42,582 bases of DNA from Egibacteraceae bacterium. Lineage in GTDB: Bacteria > Actinomycetota > Nitriliruptoria > Euzebyales > Egibacteraceae. How positions within the stretch are numbered: position 1 is the stretch's first letter; every line of letters starts with the position of its first letter. The stretch is taken from assembly GCA_030446745.1 (NCBI GenBank), contig JAUJMS010000019.1, forward strand, positions 1 to 42,582. The letters are read 5' to 3'. Positions 9,666-17,849 of the stretch are shown piece by piece. The translations under genes were made by a program, and so were the position numbers. The notes under the pieces are model-generated. The model was not told the DNA's origin. It made no database searches and was given only the letters and a program-made list of their open reading frames with translations.

Positions 9666-9725
9666 GGCTTCCTCCTGGGCACGACGAGGCCGTTCGGCGA
9701 CGCGTGGCGGCAGCGCATCGTAGAA

Positions 9726-9780
9726 CCCGGGGCTTGTCACCGGCGTGGCGCTTTCGCTGCCTTCGCTGACAAGTCCCGGG
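9726..9780 (-). repeat. 55-bp palindromic repeat, copy 1
   Basis: Core 9733-9773 is 41 bases bounded by CTTGTCA and TGACAAG inverted ends. It is flanked one base out on both sides by CCCGGG (9726-9731 and 9775-9780), so the outer 14 bases of each side form a long imperfect stem. The centre reads GCGAAAGCGC on the minus strand. It sits between the MFS stop at 9782 and the tig promoter region, where it could end transcription of the exporter gene. The same element recurs at 41398 and 42323, in the opposite orientation. Confidence 0.85.
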
Positions 9781-9781
9781 G

Positions 9782-11266
9782 TCAGCGGCGCGCGCGCCGG
9801 CGGGTTCGGCGGCGTTGGGCCGGCGTGGCGGCGTGGCGGCGCGGCGGGGCGTCGCCCCACAGTCCGCGACGGGCCCGCGGGCGGCGCACCACGTCCAACC
9901 CCGGGCGCAACGGGTGGCGCAGCAACGCCGCCGCGCGGGGGCCGGTGGCGGAGGCGTCGAGCGGCGTGGCGGCCGGCGCGGGCGCCGGCGGCGACGCGGC
10001 GGCCGCGGCGACGGCCGTCGCGACCGCGACGTCGCCGGCAGCGACCGCCGTTGCCGCGCTGCCGCGCAGCGACCGGGCGGCGAACGCGGCCGAGAGCAAC
10101 GCCGCCACGCCGCCGAGCACGAGTCCCCAGCGCGGGCCGTAGCTCTCCCCGACCCAGCCGACGAGCGGTCCGCCGATCGGCGTCGTCCCGAGGAACGCCA
10201 CCCCCCACAGCGCCATGACCCGGCCGCGCATCGCCGGTGCGGCGCGCAGCTGCAGCGTCGCGTTGGCCGTCGCGATGAACACGATGCTCGCGGCGCCGGT
10301 GACGAGGAGGACGGCGAGCGCGACGCCCAAGGTGGGGGCTGCGGCGAGCGCGAGCACGACTCCACCGAATACGACCGTTGCGCGCACCAGCGTGCGGGGC
10401 GTGGGAGCGGAGCGCCGGGCCGTCGCGAGTCCACCGACGACGGCGCCGACGCCCATCATCGAGCTCATGATCCCGTAGGTGCGGGCCCCGCCGCCGAAGA
10501 CCTCGCGAGCGAGCAGCGGCAGCACGACGTGGAACTCGTAGGCGAGCATGCCGACGACCGCCATGACGAGCAACGGGACGCGCAGGTCCGGGGTGGCCCA
10601 GACGTAGCGCAGGCCCTCGCGCAGCTGCCCCCTCCCGCGGCTGGCGGGGCGCTGGCGCGTCAGTTCAGCCGGCCGCATCGCGACCAGGGCCGCGAGCACC
10701 GCGAGGTAGGACAGGCCGTTGAGCAAGAAGCACACGGCGATGCCCACGCCCGCGATGAGCAGACCGCCGACCGCTGGACCGATGACCCGTGCGGCGTTGA
10801 TGACGACGGTGTTGAGCGTCACCGCGTTCGCCACGTCGGCGGGTTCCACCATCTCGAGCACGAAGCTCTGGCGCGTCGGATTGTCGACGGCGACGACGCA
10901 GCCGAACGCGAACGCGAGCGCGAGCACCATCCACAACGTCACGACGCCGGTGGCGGTCAACAGCCCGAGCGCCACCGCCAGCAACGCCGCCGTCGACTGG
11001 GTGACGAGCAGCAGCCGGCGCTTGTCGACGCGATCCGCGATGACGCCGGCCAGCGGCCCGCCGAGCAGGATCGGCAGGAACTGCAACGCCGTGGTGAGTC
11101 CCAGCACGGTTCCCGATCCCGTGAGCTGCAAGACCAGCCAGGCCTGCGCGATGCCCTGCATCCAGGTGCCGCTCACCGAAACGGTCTGCCCCCAGAAGTA
11201 CAAGCGGTAGTTGCGGTTGCGCAGCGACCGGAAGGTGTCGCGTGTCGCGTGTCGCAGGCGGCTCAT
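9782..11266 (-). CDS. MFS multidrug/siderophore exporter, EntS-like
   Basis: A 494-residue transporter of the major facilitator superfamily, most like the EntS/MFS_3 branch of drug and siderophore exporters. It has about 12 hydrophobic segments between residues 15 and 400, the N-terminal RNYRLYFWGQTVSVSGTWMQ typical of this branch, and the loop motif ADRVDKRRLL after helix 2. The last roughly 90 residues are Ala/Pro then Arg-rich (TPAQRRRTRRRARR), longer and more basic than usual, so the true end might be earlier. Its ATG overlaps the MarR stop by four bases (ATGA), so regulator and exporter form one operon. The substrate cannot be told from sequence. Confidence 0.9.
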   Translation of the reverse strand: MSRLRHATRDTFRSLRNRNYRLYFWGQTVSVSGTWMQGIAQAWLVLQLTGSGTVLGLTTALQFLPILLGGPLAGVIADRVDKRRLLLVTQSTAALLAVALGLLTATGVVTLWMVLALAFAFGCVVAVDNPTRQSFVLEMVEPADVANAVTLNTVVINAARVIGPAVGGLLIAGVGIAVCFLLNGLSYLAVLAALVAMRPAELTRQRPASRGRGQLREGLRYVWATPDLRVPLLVMAVVGMLAYEFHVVLPLLAREVFGGGARTYGIMSSMMGVGAVVGGLATARRSAPTPRTLVRATVVFGGVVLALAAAPTLGVALAVLLVTGAASIVFIATANATLQLRAAPAMRGRVMALWGVAFLGTTPIGGPLVGWVGESYGPRWGLVLGGVAALLSAAFAARSLRGSAATAVAAGDVAVATAVAAAAASPPAPAPAATPLDASATGPRAAALLRHPLRPGLDVVRRPRARRGLWGDAPPRRHAATPAQRRRTRRRARR

Positions 11267-11703
11267 GCCTCATCCCCCACGAGTCGCTCGAGCACCGGCA
11301 CCGCCCGCAGCAACGCGGCGGTGTCGTCGGGGTGCAGCGCCGCGAGCCGCTCGGCGAGCGCGACGTCGCTGCGGCTGCGCGCGCGGGTGAGCAGGCGACG
11401 CCCCTTCGGCGTGACACCGACCCGGTTGACCCTGCGGTCGGCGGCATCGGTCGTGCGGTCGAGCAGGCCTTGCTCCTGCAGGCACGCGACGATCCGCGTG
11501 AGCGTGGACGCGCCGATCTGCTCGACGGCGGCGAGCTCGCCGAGCGGTAGCGGCCCGGTGCGCTCGAGCGTCGCGAGGGCGGACAGCTGCGAGGGGGTGA
11601 TGCCCGTCTGCGCCTGCTGGCGCAGACGCCGTGCGAGGCGCAGGACGGCCAGACGCAGGCGCGCGACGGTGGCGGCATCCAGCGGTGCGGCGGTGGTCGG
11701 CAT
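11263..11703 (-). CDS. MarR family transcriptional regulator
   Basis: A 146-residue winged-helix regulator of usual length. The HTH region (LGELAAVEQIGASTLTRIVACLQEQGLLDR) is followed by the wing DAADRRVNRVGVTPKGRRLL, whose DxRxxxV/LxxTxxG pattern is characteristic of MarR. It overlaps the downstream MFS gene by four bases, so it very likely represses its own operon and responds to a substrate of the exporter. An inverted repeat TGCGA-N6-TCGCA lies just upstream of a TACTAT -10-like element in front of it. The first gene of the divergent signalling island starts 161 bases away, so the same operator might also influence that promoter. Confidence 0.92.
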   Translation of the reverse strand: MPTTAAPLDAATVARLRLAVLRLARRLRQQAQTGITPSQLSALATLERTGPLPLGELAAVEQIGASTLTRIVACLQEQGLLDRTTDAADRRVNRVGVTPKGRRLLTRARSRSDVALAERLAALHPDDTAALLRAVPVLERLVGDEA

Positions 11704-11759
11704 GGCGGTGGTTCCGGTGATCGAATGCGGCGGCGGTCGACGCGGCGGCGTCTCCGCAG

Positions 11760-11786
11760 ATAGTACGCGTTGCGAAGCATCTCGCA
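11760..11786 (-). promoter_or_regulatory. Probable MarR operator and promoter
   Basis: TGCGA at 11771-11775 and TCGCA at 11782-11786 form an inverted repeat with a 6-base spacer. On the minus strand this lies directly upstream of TACTAT (11765-11760), a TANNNT -10 element about 55 bases before the MarR ATG. Position over the -35 region fits autorepression. Assignment is by location and symmetry only. Confidence 0.45.
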
Positions 11787-11852
11787 GCGGCGGCTGTTGT
11801 CCGTCCGGGCAGTCGAGCGCGCCGCTAGGGGCGTAGCGGGAGACGTGACGGA

Positions 11853-11858
11853 TATTCT
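11853..11858 (+). promoter_or_regulatory. Leaderless -10 element of the NarL-type regulator (TATTCT)
   Basis: TATTCT is followed by 6 bases and the ATG at 11865. No Shine-Dalgarno sequence is visible, and the layout matches the other leaderless starts in this window. Confidence 0.45.
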
Positions 11859-11864
11859 CCGCGG

Positions 11865-12530
11865 ATGCCGATCCGGCTCGTGCTGGCCGAGGACAGCTAC
11901 ATCGTCCGCGAGGGCGTACGGCTGCTCATCGAGAGTGAGCCGGAGTTGGAGCTCGTCGCCGTCTGCGAGGACCTCGACTCGCTCATGGCGGCCGTCGAGG
12001 AGCACCATCCTGACGTCGTGCTCACCGACATCCGTATGCCCCCCAGCGGCACCGACGAGGGCATCCGCGCGGCGCAGCAGCTACGCGAGACGAGCCCCGC
12101 CACGGGGGTCGTGGTGCTCAGCCAGTACGCCGACCCGACCTACGCACTCGCGTTGTTCGAGGAGGGCTCGCAGCGCCGCGCGTACCTGCTCAAGGAGCGG
12201 GTCGGTGACCTCGAGCAGCTGCTCGCAGCGGTGCGGGAGGTCGCCGGCGGCGGCTCGGTGATCGACCCGAAGGTCGTCGAGACGCTGGTGTCGGCGCGGG
12301 CGTCGTCAAAGAACGCACGGCTGGACCAGCTCACGCCCCGTGAACGCGAAGTGCTCGCCGAGATGGCACAGGGCAAGAACAACGCCGCCATTGCCGCGGC
12401 CCTGTTCCTCACCGAGCGGGCCGTGGAGAAACACACCAACTCGATCTTCGGGAAGTTGGGGTTGTCGGAGGAGCGCAACACCAACCGACGGGTGCGCGCG
12501 GTGCTGCTCTACCTCGCGGAACAGCCGTAG
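11865..12530 (+). CDS. NarL/FixJ-type response regulator
   Basis: A 221-residue response regulator. The receiver domain (1-120) has the acidic pair AEDS, phospho-acceptor Asp55 in VLTDIRMPP, and the conserved Ser/Lys positions (VVVLSQYAD, YLLKERV). The C-terminal LuxR-type DNA-binding domain (about 152-215) contains LTPREREVLAEMAQGKNNA and RAVEKHTNSIFGKLGL, all typical. Its receiver closely resembles that of the cyclase protein at 16539-17849 (TDIRMPP, VVxLSQYxDP, YLLKxRV), so the two probably share the histidine kinase at 13050-15236 as phosphodonor. The ATG is leaderless. It is followed 84 bases later by a lone receiver. Confidence 0.93.
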   Translation: MPIRLVLAEDSYIVREGVRLLIESEPELELVAVCEDLDSLMAAVEEHHPDVVLTDIRMPPSGTDEGIRAAQQLRETSPATGVVVLSQYADPTYALALFEEGSQRRAYLLKERVGDLEQLLAAVREVAGGGSVIDPKVVETLVSARASSKNARLDQLTPREREVLAEMAQGKNNAAIAAALFLTERAVEKHTNSIFGKLGLSEERNTNRRVRAVLLYLAEQP

Positions 12531-12614
12531 CAACGCGCAGGTGGTGGCAGCACCCCGGCGAAGTCGCCTACTGGCCGGTCGGTGGAACGCCGCTCGAACG
12601 GGGACCATGGGGTC

Positions 12615-13007
12615 ATGGACGACGCGGTCAAGGTACTCATCGTCGACGACCAGGCCCCGTTCCGGATGGCGGCCCGGATGGTCGTGCAGTTGACCGACGG
12701 GTTCGACGTCGTGGGGGAAGCCGAGACCGGCGAGACGTCGGTGGACCTGGCGGCACAACTCGGACCCGACCTCATCCTGATGGACGTCAACCTGCCGGGC
12801 ATCGACGGGCTCGAAGCGACCCGACGGATCCTCGCCGCGGCGGCCGAGCCGCCCGTCGTCGTGGTGCTGTCGACCTACGAGGCCGACGAGTACGCACCGC
12901 GGGCGACCGACGCCGGTGCCGCGAGCTTCATTCCGAAGGCCGAGTTCGACCCTGACCGCCTCGCGGAGGCGTGGGCGACGGCGACCGCCACCTCCCGCGC
13001 GAGCTGA
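12615..13007 (+). CDS. Stand-alone receiver-domain protein
   Basis: A 130-residue single receiver domain with no output domain. It has VLIVDDQAPFR (acidic pair), Asp57 in LILMDVNLPGIDG, VVVLSTYEADE with the conserved Thr/Ser, and FIPKAEF with the conserved Lys. The pattern matches NarL-family receivers that lost the DNA-binding part; such proteins often act as phosphate sinks or protein-protein switches. The ATG at 12615 is chosen because it directly precedes the receiver fold; a start 33 bases upstream is possible. It converges on the histidine kinase gene, whose stop is 43 bases away, so antisense read-through between them is possible. Confidence 0.85.
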   Translation: MDDAVKVLIVDDQAPFRMAARMVVQLTDGFDVVGEAETGETSVDLAAQLGPDLILMDVNLPGIDGLEATRRILAAAAEPPVVVVLSTYEADEYAPRATDAGAASFIPKAEFDPDRLAEAWATATATSRAS

Positions 13008-13049
13008 CCACCGGCGGTCAGCCGGGGCAGTTACATCGAGCCGCGGACG

Positions 13050-15236
13050 TCAGGCGTTGACGGAGGCGACCTCCGCGACGGTCGCCACCGGCAGGGACCC
13101 GGTCAAGGTGGTCCCGGCGCCAGGGGTGGAGTCAACCGTCAGGGTGCCGCCGAGGGCGTCGATGCGGTCGGTCATGTTCGTCAGGCCCGCGCCCATCGTC
13201 GTCGTGTCGGGATCGAACCCGTCGCCGTCGTCGGTGACGGTAAAGGCCAACGTGTCGGGACGGGCCTCGAGACGGATGCGCGCCTGCGAGGCGTTGGCGT
13301 ACTTGGCGATGTTCTGCAGCGCCTCGAGGCAGCAGAAGTACACCGCCGCCTCGACCGCTTGTCCGTAGCGGCCGATGCCCTCGGCTTCGATGGTCACCGG
13401 CAGCGCGGCCTTGCGCGCCTGCGCAACGAGGGCGGCGGGCAGGCCCTCCGCCGCGAGCAGCGGGGGGTAGATCCCGCGCGCGAGATCGCGCAAGGTGTCG
13501 ATCGCGTCGTCGGTGTCGGCGCTGAGCTGGCGCAACAGCTCCTCCACCGGCATGCCCTTCGCCGCGAAGCGCTCAGCCAGCCCGAGGCGGACCTTCAGCG
13601 CCACGAGCTGCTGCTGGGCACCGTCGTGGAGGTTGCGCTCCAGCCGCCGGCGCGCCTCGTCGGTCGCGGCGACCAGCCGTTGGCGCGAGGCGCGCAGCTC
13701 CTCGACGCGGTCGAGCAGCTCAGCGGTCAGCCGGACGTTGCGCAGCACGAGCCCTGCCTGCCCCGCGAGGTCGGCGAGCAGCTTGGACTCGACCGGGTTG
13801 AGCGTCTCGGTCCCGGGCTTGGTCACCGCCAGCGCGCCGAGCAGCTCACCGTGGTGGCGCACCGGCGCGCAGCCGGTCACCGCGCCCAGCGGCGGCAGCT
13901 CCCCATCGTCCAGTGGCAGGGCGTCGCGCGCCGCGTCGTCCTCCGGCCACGACGCGGCGGGGCGCAGCTGGCGACCGACGACGAGCCACACGTCGGCTCG
14001 CCGCGCCCCGGTCCCCTCGGCGAGCAACCGCGCCATGCGTGCGAGGCGTTCCTCGGTGACCAGCTCGTCGCCGATGCGCTGCGAGAAGCTCGACAGCACC
14101 TCGTACGGGGTAGCGCGCTGCCCGTAGACGAGGCGGTTGGCGAGTCGCTGGACCCGCTCGCGGACGGGCTCGAAGGCGACGGCGACCACCCCCGTCGCGA
14201 CGATGGACAGGAACACGTTGTCCCCGCGCGTGCCGATCACGCGGCCGAGACCCACGACGACGGCGACGTAGACGACACTGACGAACCCGGCGAGTGCGCC
14301 GTAGACCAGCGTGCGGTTGAGGACGCGGTCGATGTTCCACAGCCGGTAGCGCAGGAGGCCGAAGAACAGCGCGAGCGGAATGATGCCGAACACCGGCTGG
14401 AACACCCGGAACAGCGCGACGGGGATGACGTCGATCGAGCGTCCCTCGAAGTCGGCGAACGCGGACTCGTTGATCCCTCGGGTGAGCACGAACAGGCCGA
14501 CGACCAGCGCCGGCACGAGCGCCCAGAACAGCAGGCGCGACTGCTGGCGCTCCACGTTGCTCGGAGCGCGGCCGTAGCGATACGCCTGTGCCGCCACGCC
14601 GACGGCTGGCGTCAGCAGGCCGAACACCATGATGAGGGCGACCGTCCGCGAGGTGTCCTGGATGCCCATGACGAGCGCCGCGACCGCCGCGGTCGCCGGG
14701 ACGTAGAGCAGCGCCAGCTTCGCCGCCGGCCAGCGCGGCACCACGCGGCCGTCCGGGAAGACGAGCAGCGCGAGCACGTACGACATCGCCGCGACCACCT
14801 GAAACGCCGCGTGGGCGACCGCGTCGAGCGTCGTCGGGGTCAGCGCCTCGTAGACGCCGTACGCCTGGAGGTTGAACACCGCCGCCGTCCCGGTCATCCC
14901 GACGGCGAGCAGCCGCGCCGCGAGCTCGCGCGGGCGCAGCCACAGCAGGAACCCGGCGAGCGCGAGGTTGAACGCGCTGAAGGCGTAGTCGGCGACCGCG
15001 AGCGGGGCCGTGCGGTGCGCCGCGTCGGCCATCGCCTCCCCGGCGCGCCCGAGCAGCGTCTCGCGGAACCCCCAGACGTGGAAGGTGTCGTGCAACCCCG
15101 GCGACACGCCGGCCAGCGCCGCACCGAGGCCCGAGACGAGCACCGCGACGGCGTACGCGGCGTACGCGGCGTACGCGACCGCGAACAGCCAGTCGGCGGC
15201 GGGACCCGGCGGGGCGACCGTCGACGGCGTCGTCAC
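13050..15236 (-). CDS. Membrane sensor histidine kinase (NarL-type HisKA_3), multi-pass N-terminus plus GAF-like domain
   Basis: A 728-residue kinase. Residues 1-360 contain about 9-10 hydrophobic segments, an unusually large membrane sensor. Residues about 375-510 look like a GAF domain. The dimerisation helix carries ERNLHDGAQQQLVALK with phospho-acceptor His at about 537, the HisKA_3 type that pairs with NarL regulators. The ATPase has the N box LEALQNIAKYANA, the G1 box DDGDGFDP and the final GAGLTNMTDRIDALGG. The GTG start lies four bases after the stop of the cupredoxin lipoprotein gene, with which it is surely cotranscribed and coupled. Partners nearby are two response regulators and a receiver-cyclase. 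The signal is probably passed through the lipoprotein, which is inference. Confidence 0.93.
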   Translation of the reverse strand: MTTPSTVAPPGPAADWLFAVAYAAYAAYAVAVLVSGLGAALAGVSPGLHDTFHVWGFRETLLGRAGEAMADAAHRTAPLAVADYAFSAFNLALAGFLLWLRPRELAARLLAVGMTGTAAVFNLQAYGVYEALTPTTLDAVAHAAFQVVAAMSYVLALLVFPDGRVVPRWPAAKLALLYVPATAAVAALVMGIQDTSRTVALIMVFGLLTPAVGVAAQAYRYGRAPSNVERQQSRLLFWALVPALVVGLFVLTRGINESAFADFEGRSIDVIPVALFRVFQPVFGIIPLALFFGLLRYRLWNIDRVLNRTLVYGALAGFVSVVYVAVVVGLGRVIGTRGDNVFLSIVATGVVAVAFEPVRERVQRLANRLVYGQRATPYEVLSSFSQRIGDELVTEERLARMARLLAEGTGARRADVWLVVGRQLRPAASWPEDDAARDALPLDDGELPPLGAVTGCAPVRHHGELLGALAVTKPGTETLNPVESKLLADLAGQAGLVLRNVRLTAELLDRVEELRASRQRLVAATDEARRRLERNLHDGAQQQLVALKVRLGLAERFAAKGMPVEELLRQLSADTDDAIDTLRDLARGIYPPLLAAEGLPAALVAQARKAALPVTIEAEGIGRYGQAVEAAVYFCCLEALQNIAKYANASQARIRLEARPDTLAFTVTDDGDGFDPDTTTMGAGLTNMTDRIDALGGTLTVDSTPGAGTTLTGSLPVATVAEVASVNA
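15151..15177 (+). repeat. Three tandem 9-bp units (GCGTACGCG) inside the kinase gene
   Basis: GCGTACGCG occurs three times head to tail, each unit itself nearly palindromic. On the minus strand it encodes the AAYAAYAAYAV segment in the first membrane helix of the kinase. Unit loss or gain would change the helix by three residues without frameshift. Confidence 0.8.
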
Positions 15237-15240
15237 CGCG

Positions 15241-16542
15241 CTACCGCACCTCGACGGTGCCCACCATCTGCGGATGGATCAGGCAGGCGTAGGGATACGA
15301 GCCCGGCTCGCTGAACGTGAGCCGGTACTTGGCCCCGTCCGCGAGAAAGCCCGAGGAGATGAACTCCTCCCCGCCCCAGGTTCCGGCGTCGATGACGGGT
15401 GGCTCGGGCGGGCCTCCCCCCGGCGGTCCTTCGCCTTCGCCGCCTTCGCCACCGCCCTCGTCGCCCTCGGGCGGTCCGCCGCCCTCGTCCTTCGGTGGCT
15501 TTGGGCTGTTCACCGGCTGCGTTGCGTCCTTGCTGAACACCACGGTGCCGTCGTCTTCGACCACGACCTGGGCGAAGTACTCGGGCACCTGAAAGCTGAC
15601 GGTGTGGCCGCCGACGAAGGTCCAGTCCACCGGCTCGCCGGCGGCGACCTCGATGTCCCGCGGGATGAACTCGTTGAGCGACGTGTGGCTCCCGGGCTCC
15701 TCGATGCCCCATCCCGCCAGCGGCGGTGCAACGGTCATGCCGTAAATCTCGGCCTCCCCTTCGCGCGGCGCCTTCTCGAACGCCGCGATGAGCGGTTCGG
15801 CCTCCGCCTCGATCTCCGCTCTGGCCTGACGCGAGACCTCCTCCTGCGACGGAATGGTCGCGCCCTTCTCGGCCACGGTGATCGTTCCGCCCTGGAACGG
15901 GCCGTGGACGTTGCAGTAGTAGTTGTAGACGCCTGGCTCGATGTCGTCGGCGAGGTCGACGGTGAACTCGTTGCCCTGCGGCCCCTGGTAGGGGATGAAC
16001 CCGCTGTTGTAGTACGACTGGCGGCCGTTGAAGGCGGGCTGGACCTGCTGCTCGTCCGTGCACGGCGTGTCCTCGTCCTGCGGTGGCGCTCCAGTCTCGA
16101 GGTAGCACGGCTGGGCGACGTTCTGCGCGACGACCAGGGCGCCGTCGGGCCCCTCGTCGAGCATGAACGGCAGGCCCTTCAACGCCTTGTCGGCGGTCTT
16201 GAACACCTTCTTGGGGATGTCCTCCTCCTCCTCGTCGCCGTACTCCTCGATGAGGGGAACCAGCACAGACATCATGTCGTCGACCCTGCGACCCATGGTC
16301 ACGCTGTGCGGCTCGCCGGTCCACTCCTGGCGGAACACCACGGAGTCGCCGGGGCGCACCGTGACGTTGCGCGGGAAGTACAGCAAAAAGGAGCTCGCAA
16401 CCTCGTCGGAGACGTAGTCGACGAGGACCTGGCGCGTCTGTGGCGCCGACGGGTCCGCCGCCGCCCCGCAACCCGCCGCGACGACGCCGAGCACGGCGAC
16501 CGACGCCAGGAGCATGCGCGTCCGCCCGTGGTGGTGACTCAT
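15241..16542 (-). CDS. Double-cupredoxin lipoprotein, probable extracytoplasmic copper/redox protein
   Basis: A 433-residue lipoprotein. The signal peptide ends in a lipobox, GVVAAGC, so the protein is anchored outside the membrane by Cys. The first plastocyanin-like domain (about 30-250) has NVTVRPGDSVVFRQE, a His in EPHSVTMG and YYCNVHGPFQGG with Cys and His ligands. The second (about 290-433) has VDWTFVGGHTVSF and YACLIHPQM, giving His, Cys, His and Met: a complete type 1 copper set. A Gly/Glu/Pro-rich insert splits the second domain. The ATG overlaps the cyclase stop as ATGA and its stop is four bases before the kinase start, so it lies between cyclase and kinase in one operon. It may carry electrons or sense copper for the kinase; this is inference. 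Confidence 0.9.
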   Translation of the reverse strand: MSHHHGRTRMLLASVAVLGVVAAGCGAAADPSAPQTRQVLVDYVSDEVASSFLLYFPRNVTVRPGDSVVFRQEWTGEPHSVTMGRRVDDMMSVLVPLIEEYGDEEEEDIPKKVFKTADKALKGLPFMLDEGPDGALVVAQNVAQPCYLETGAPPQDEDTPCTDEQQVQPAFNGRQSYYNSGFIPYQGPQGNEFTVDLADDIEPGVYNYYCNVHGPFQGGTITVAEKGATIPSQEEVSRQARAEIEAEAEPLIAAFEKAPREGEAEIYGMTVAPPLAGWGIEEPGSHTSLNEFIPRDIEVAAGEPVDWTFVGGHTVSFQVPEYFAQVVVEDDGTVVFSKDATQPVNSPKPPKDEGGGPPEGDEGGGEGGEGEGPPGGGPPEPPVIDAGTWGGEEFISSGFLADGAKYRLTFSEPGSYPYACLIHPQMVGTVEVR

Positions 16543-17849
16543 GATTCCCGCTCCAATCGGTAGGCGACCACCGGGTTCCGGCGGCCCTTGACGAGTTGTG
16601 GTTCCAGCGCTGTGGTGGCGACGTCGACAGTCAACGCCGCGTAGGTCGGCTCGCTGAGCACCGTTTCGCCCGGCTCGGCCCACTGCTGCAGGCGCTGGGT
16701 GAGGTTGACGGTGTCGCCGACCACCGAGTACTCGAGGCGCTCCTCGGAGCCGAGCAGCGCCGCCGCGACCGAGCCGGTGGACAAGCCGATGCCCAGCCCG
16801 AACGGCGCGAGGCCGGCGGCCTCCCAGCGGGTGTTGACCGCTGCCTGGGCGCGGTGCATCGCGCGCGCCGCGGCCAATGCGTGGTCGGCGTGGTCGGGCT
16901 GGGACACCGGGGCGCCGAACACCGCCATGACCGCGTCGCCCACGAACTGCATGACGGTGCCGCCCTCGGCGATGATCGCGCGGTTCATCTCGGCGCGGTG
17001 CTCGTTGAGCTGGCCGGCGAGGACGCTGGGGTCGGCCTGCTCGGCGATCCCCGAGTAGCCGCGGATGTCCGACATCAAGACGGTGACGTCGAGCATCTCG
17101 GTCTCGCCGATGTGCCGGCCTTCGGCCCGCATCTTCTCGGCGACGCCGCCTGGCAACAGCCGGCTGAGCTCCTCGCCCTGCTCCTCACGCTGCACGATCG
17201 CCTGGTGGAGCATCTTCAGGCGCTCCAACGACCCGGAGGTGCCGCTGTTGAGTCCCTGGGCGAGCGTGACGAACAGCCGCTCGATCGAGTCCGCGACGTC
17301 GGCGGCGGTGGTCTGGCGCACGACGGCGATCGCCTTGATCGGCTTGCCCTCGGCGACCATGCGGAGCAGCTCCTCGTCGCCGGGCGACAGGTTGTCGTCT
17401 GCGGTGACGGGGCGCACCAGCGCCTCGACGATCTTCGGGTCGAGCATCGACCCTCCGGTGGCGACCTCGCGGATCGCACGGGCGAGCTGGTCGCCCTCGG
17501 CGACGCGGTCCTTGAGCAGGTACGCGTAGCCGGCGGCGCCCTCGCCCAGCAGCGACACCGCGTACTCGGGGTCGTCGTACTGCGACAGGATCACGACGCC
17601 CGTGCCGGGATGGCGCTTGCGCAGCTCCTTGGCGGCGTCGATGCCCTCGCGCTGGAAGGTCGGCGGCATGCGGATGTCGGTGACGAGCACCTGCGGCGCG
17701 GTCGATGTCGCGCCCGCGAGCAACTCGTCGTAGTCGGCGGCGGTGCCGACGATCTCGAGGTCGTCCTCCAGGCCGATCAGCGCGCGGACGCCCTCACGGA
17801 CGATGAGGTTGTCGTCCGCGAGGAACACGCCGATTCGTGAGTCCCGCAT
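16539..17849 (-). CDS. Response regulator fused to class III nucleotide cyclase
   Basis: A 436-residue protein. Receiver 1-125 has ADDN and phospho-acceptor Asp58 in VTDIRMPP. Residues about 150-215 resemble a decayed LuxR HTH (LSPGDEELLRMVAEGKPIKAIA) lacking the normal recognition helix. The cyclase domain, about 250-430, has both metal Asp residues (D261 in MSDIRGYS and D305 in FVGDAVMAVFG, 44 apart as in the family) and the transition-state Asn/Arg in VVGDTVNLTQRL. The usual substrate-selecting Lys before FVGD is Gln, so cAMP versus cGMP cannot be assigned. It is first of three coupled genes (cyclase, lipoprotein, kinase) and divergent from a cyclic-nucleotide-binding protein. The ATG 17849 begins the receiver; the frame is open upstream without protein-like sequence. 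Confidence 0.92.
   Translation of the reverse strand: MRDSRIGVFLADDNLIVREGVRALIGLEDDLEIVGTAADYDELLAGATSTAPQVLVTDIRMPPTFQREGIDAAKELRKRHPGTGVVILSQYDDPEYAVSLLGEGAAGYAYLLKDRVAEGDQLARAIREVATGGSMLDPKIVEALVRPVTADDNLSPGDEELLRMVAEGKPIKAIAVVRQTTAADVADSIERLFVTLAQGLNSGTSGSLERLKMLHQAIVQREEQGEELSRLLPGGVAEKMRAEGRHIGETEMLDVTVLMSDIRGYSGIAEQADPSVLAGQLNEHRAEMNRAIIAEGGTVMQFVGDAVMAVFGAPVSQPDHADHALAAARAMHRAQAAVNTRWEAAGLAPFGLGIGLSTGSVAAALLGSEERLEYSVVGDTVNLTQRLQQWAEPGETVLSEPTYAALTVDVATTALEPQLVKGRRNPVVAYRLERES

Noticed and set aside
15151..15177. CRISPR-like short repeats
   Set aside because: Only three 9-bp units without spacers, inside a coding region; no CRISPR array or cas gene is in the window.
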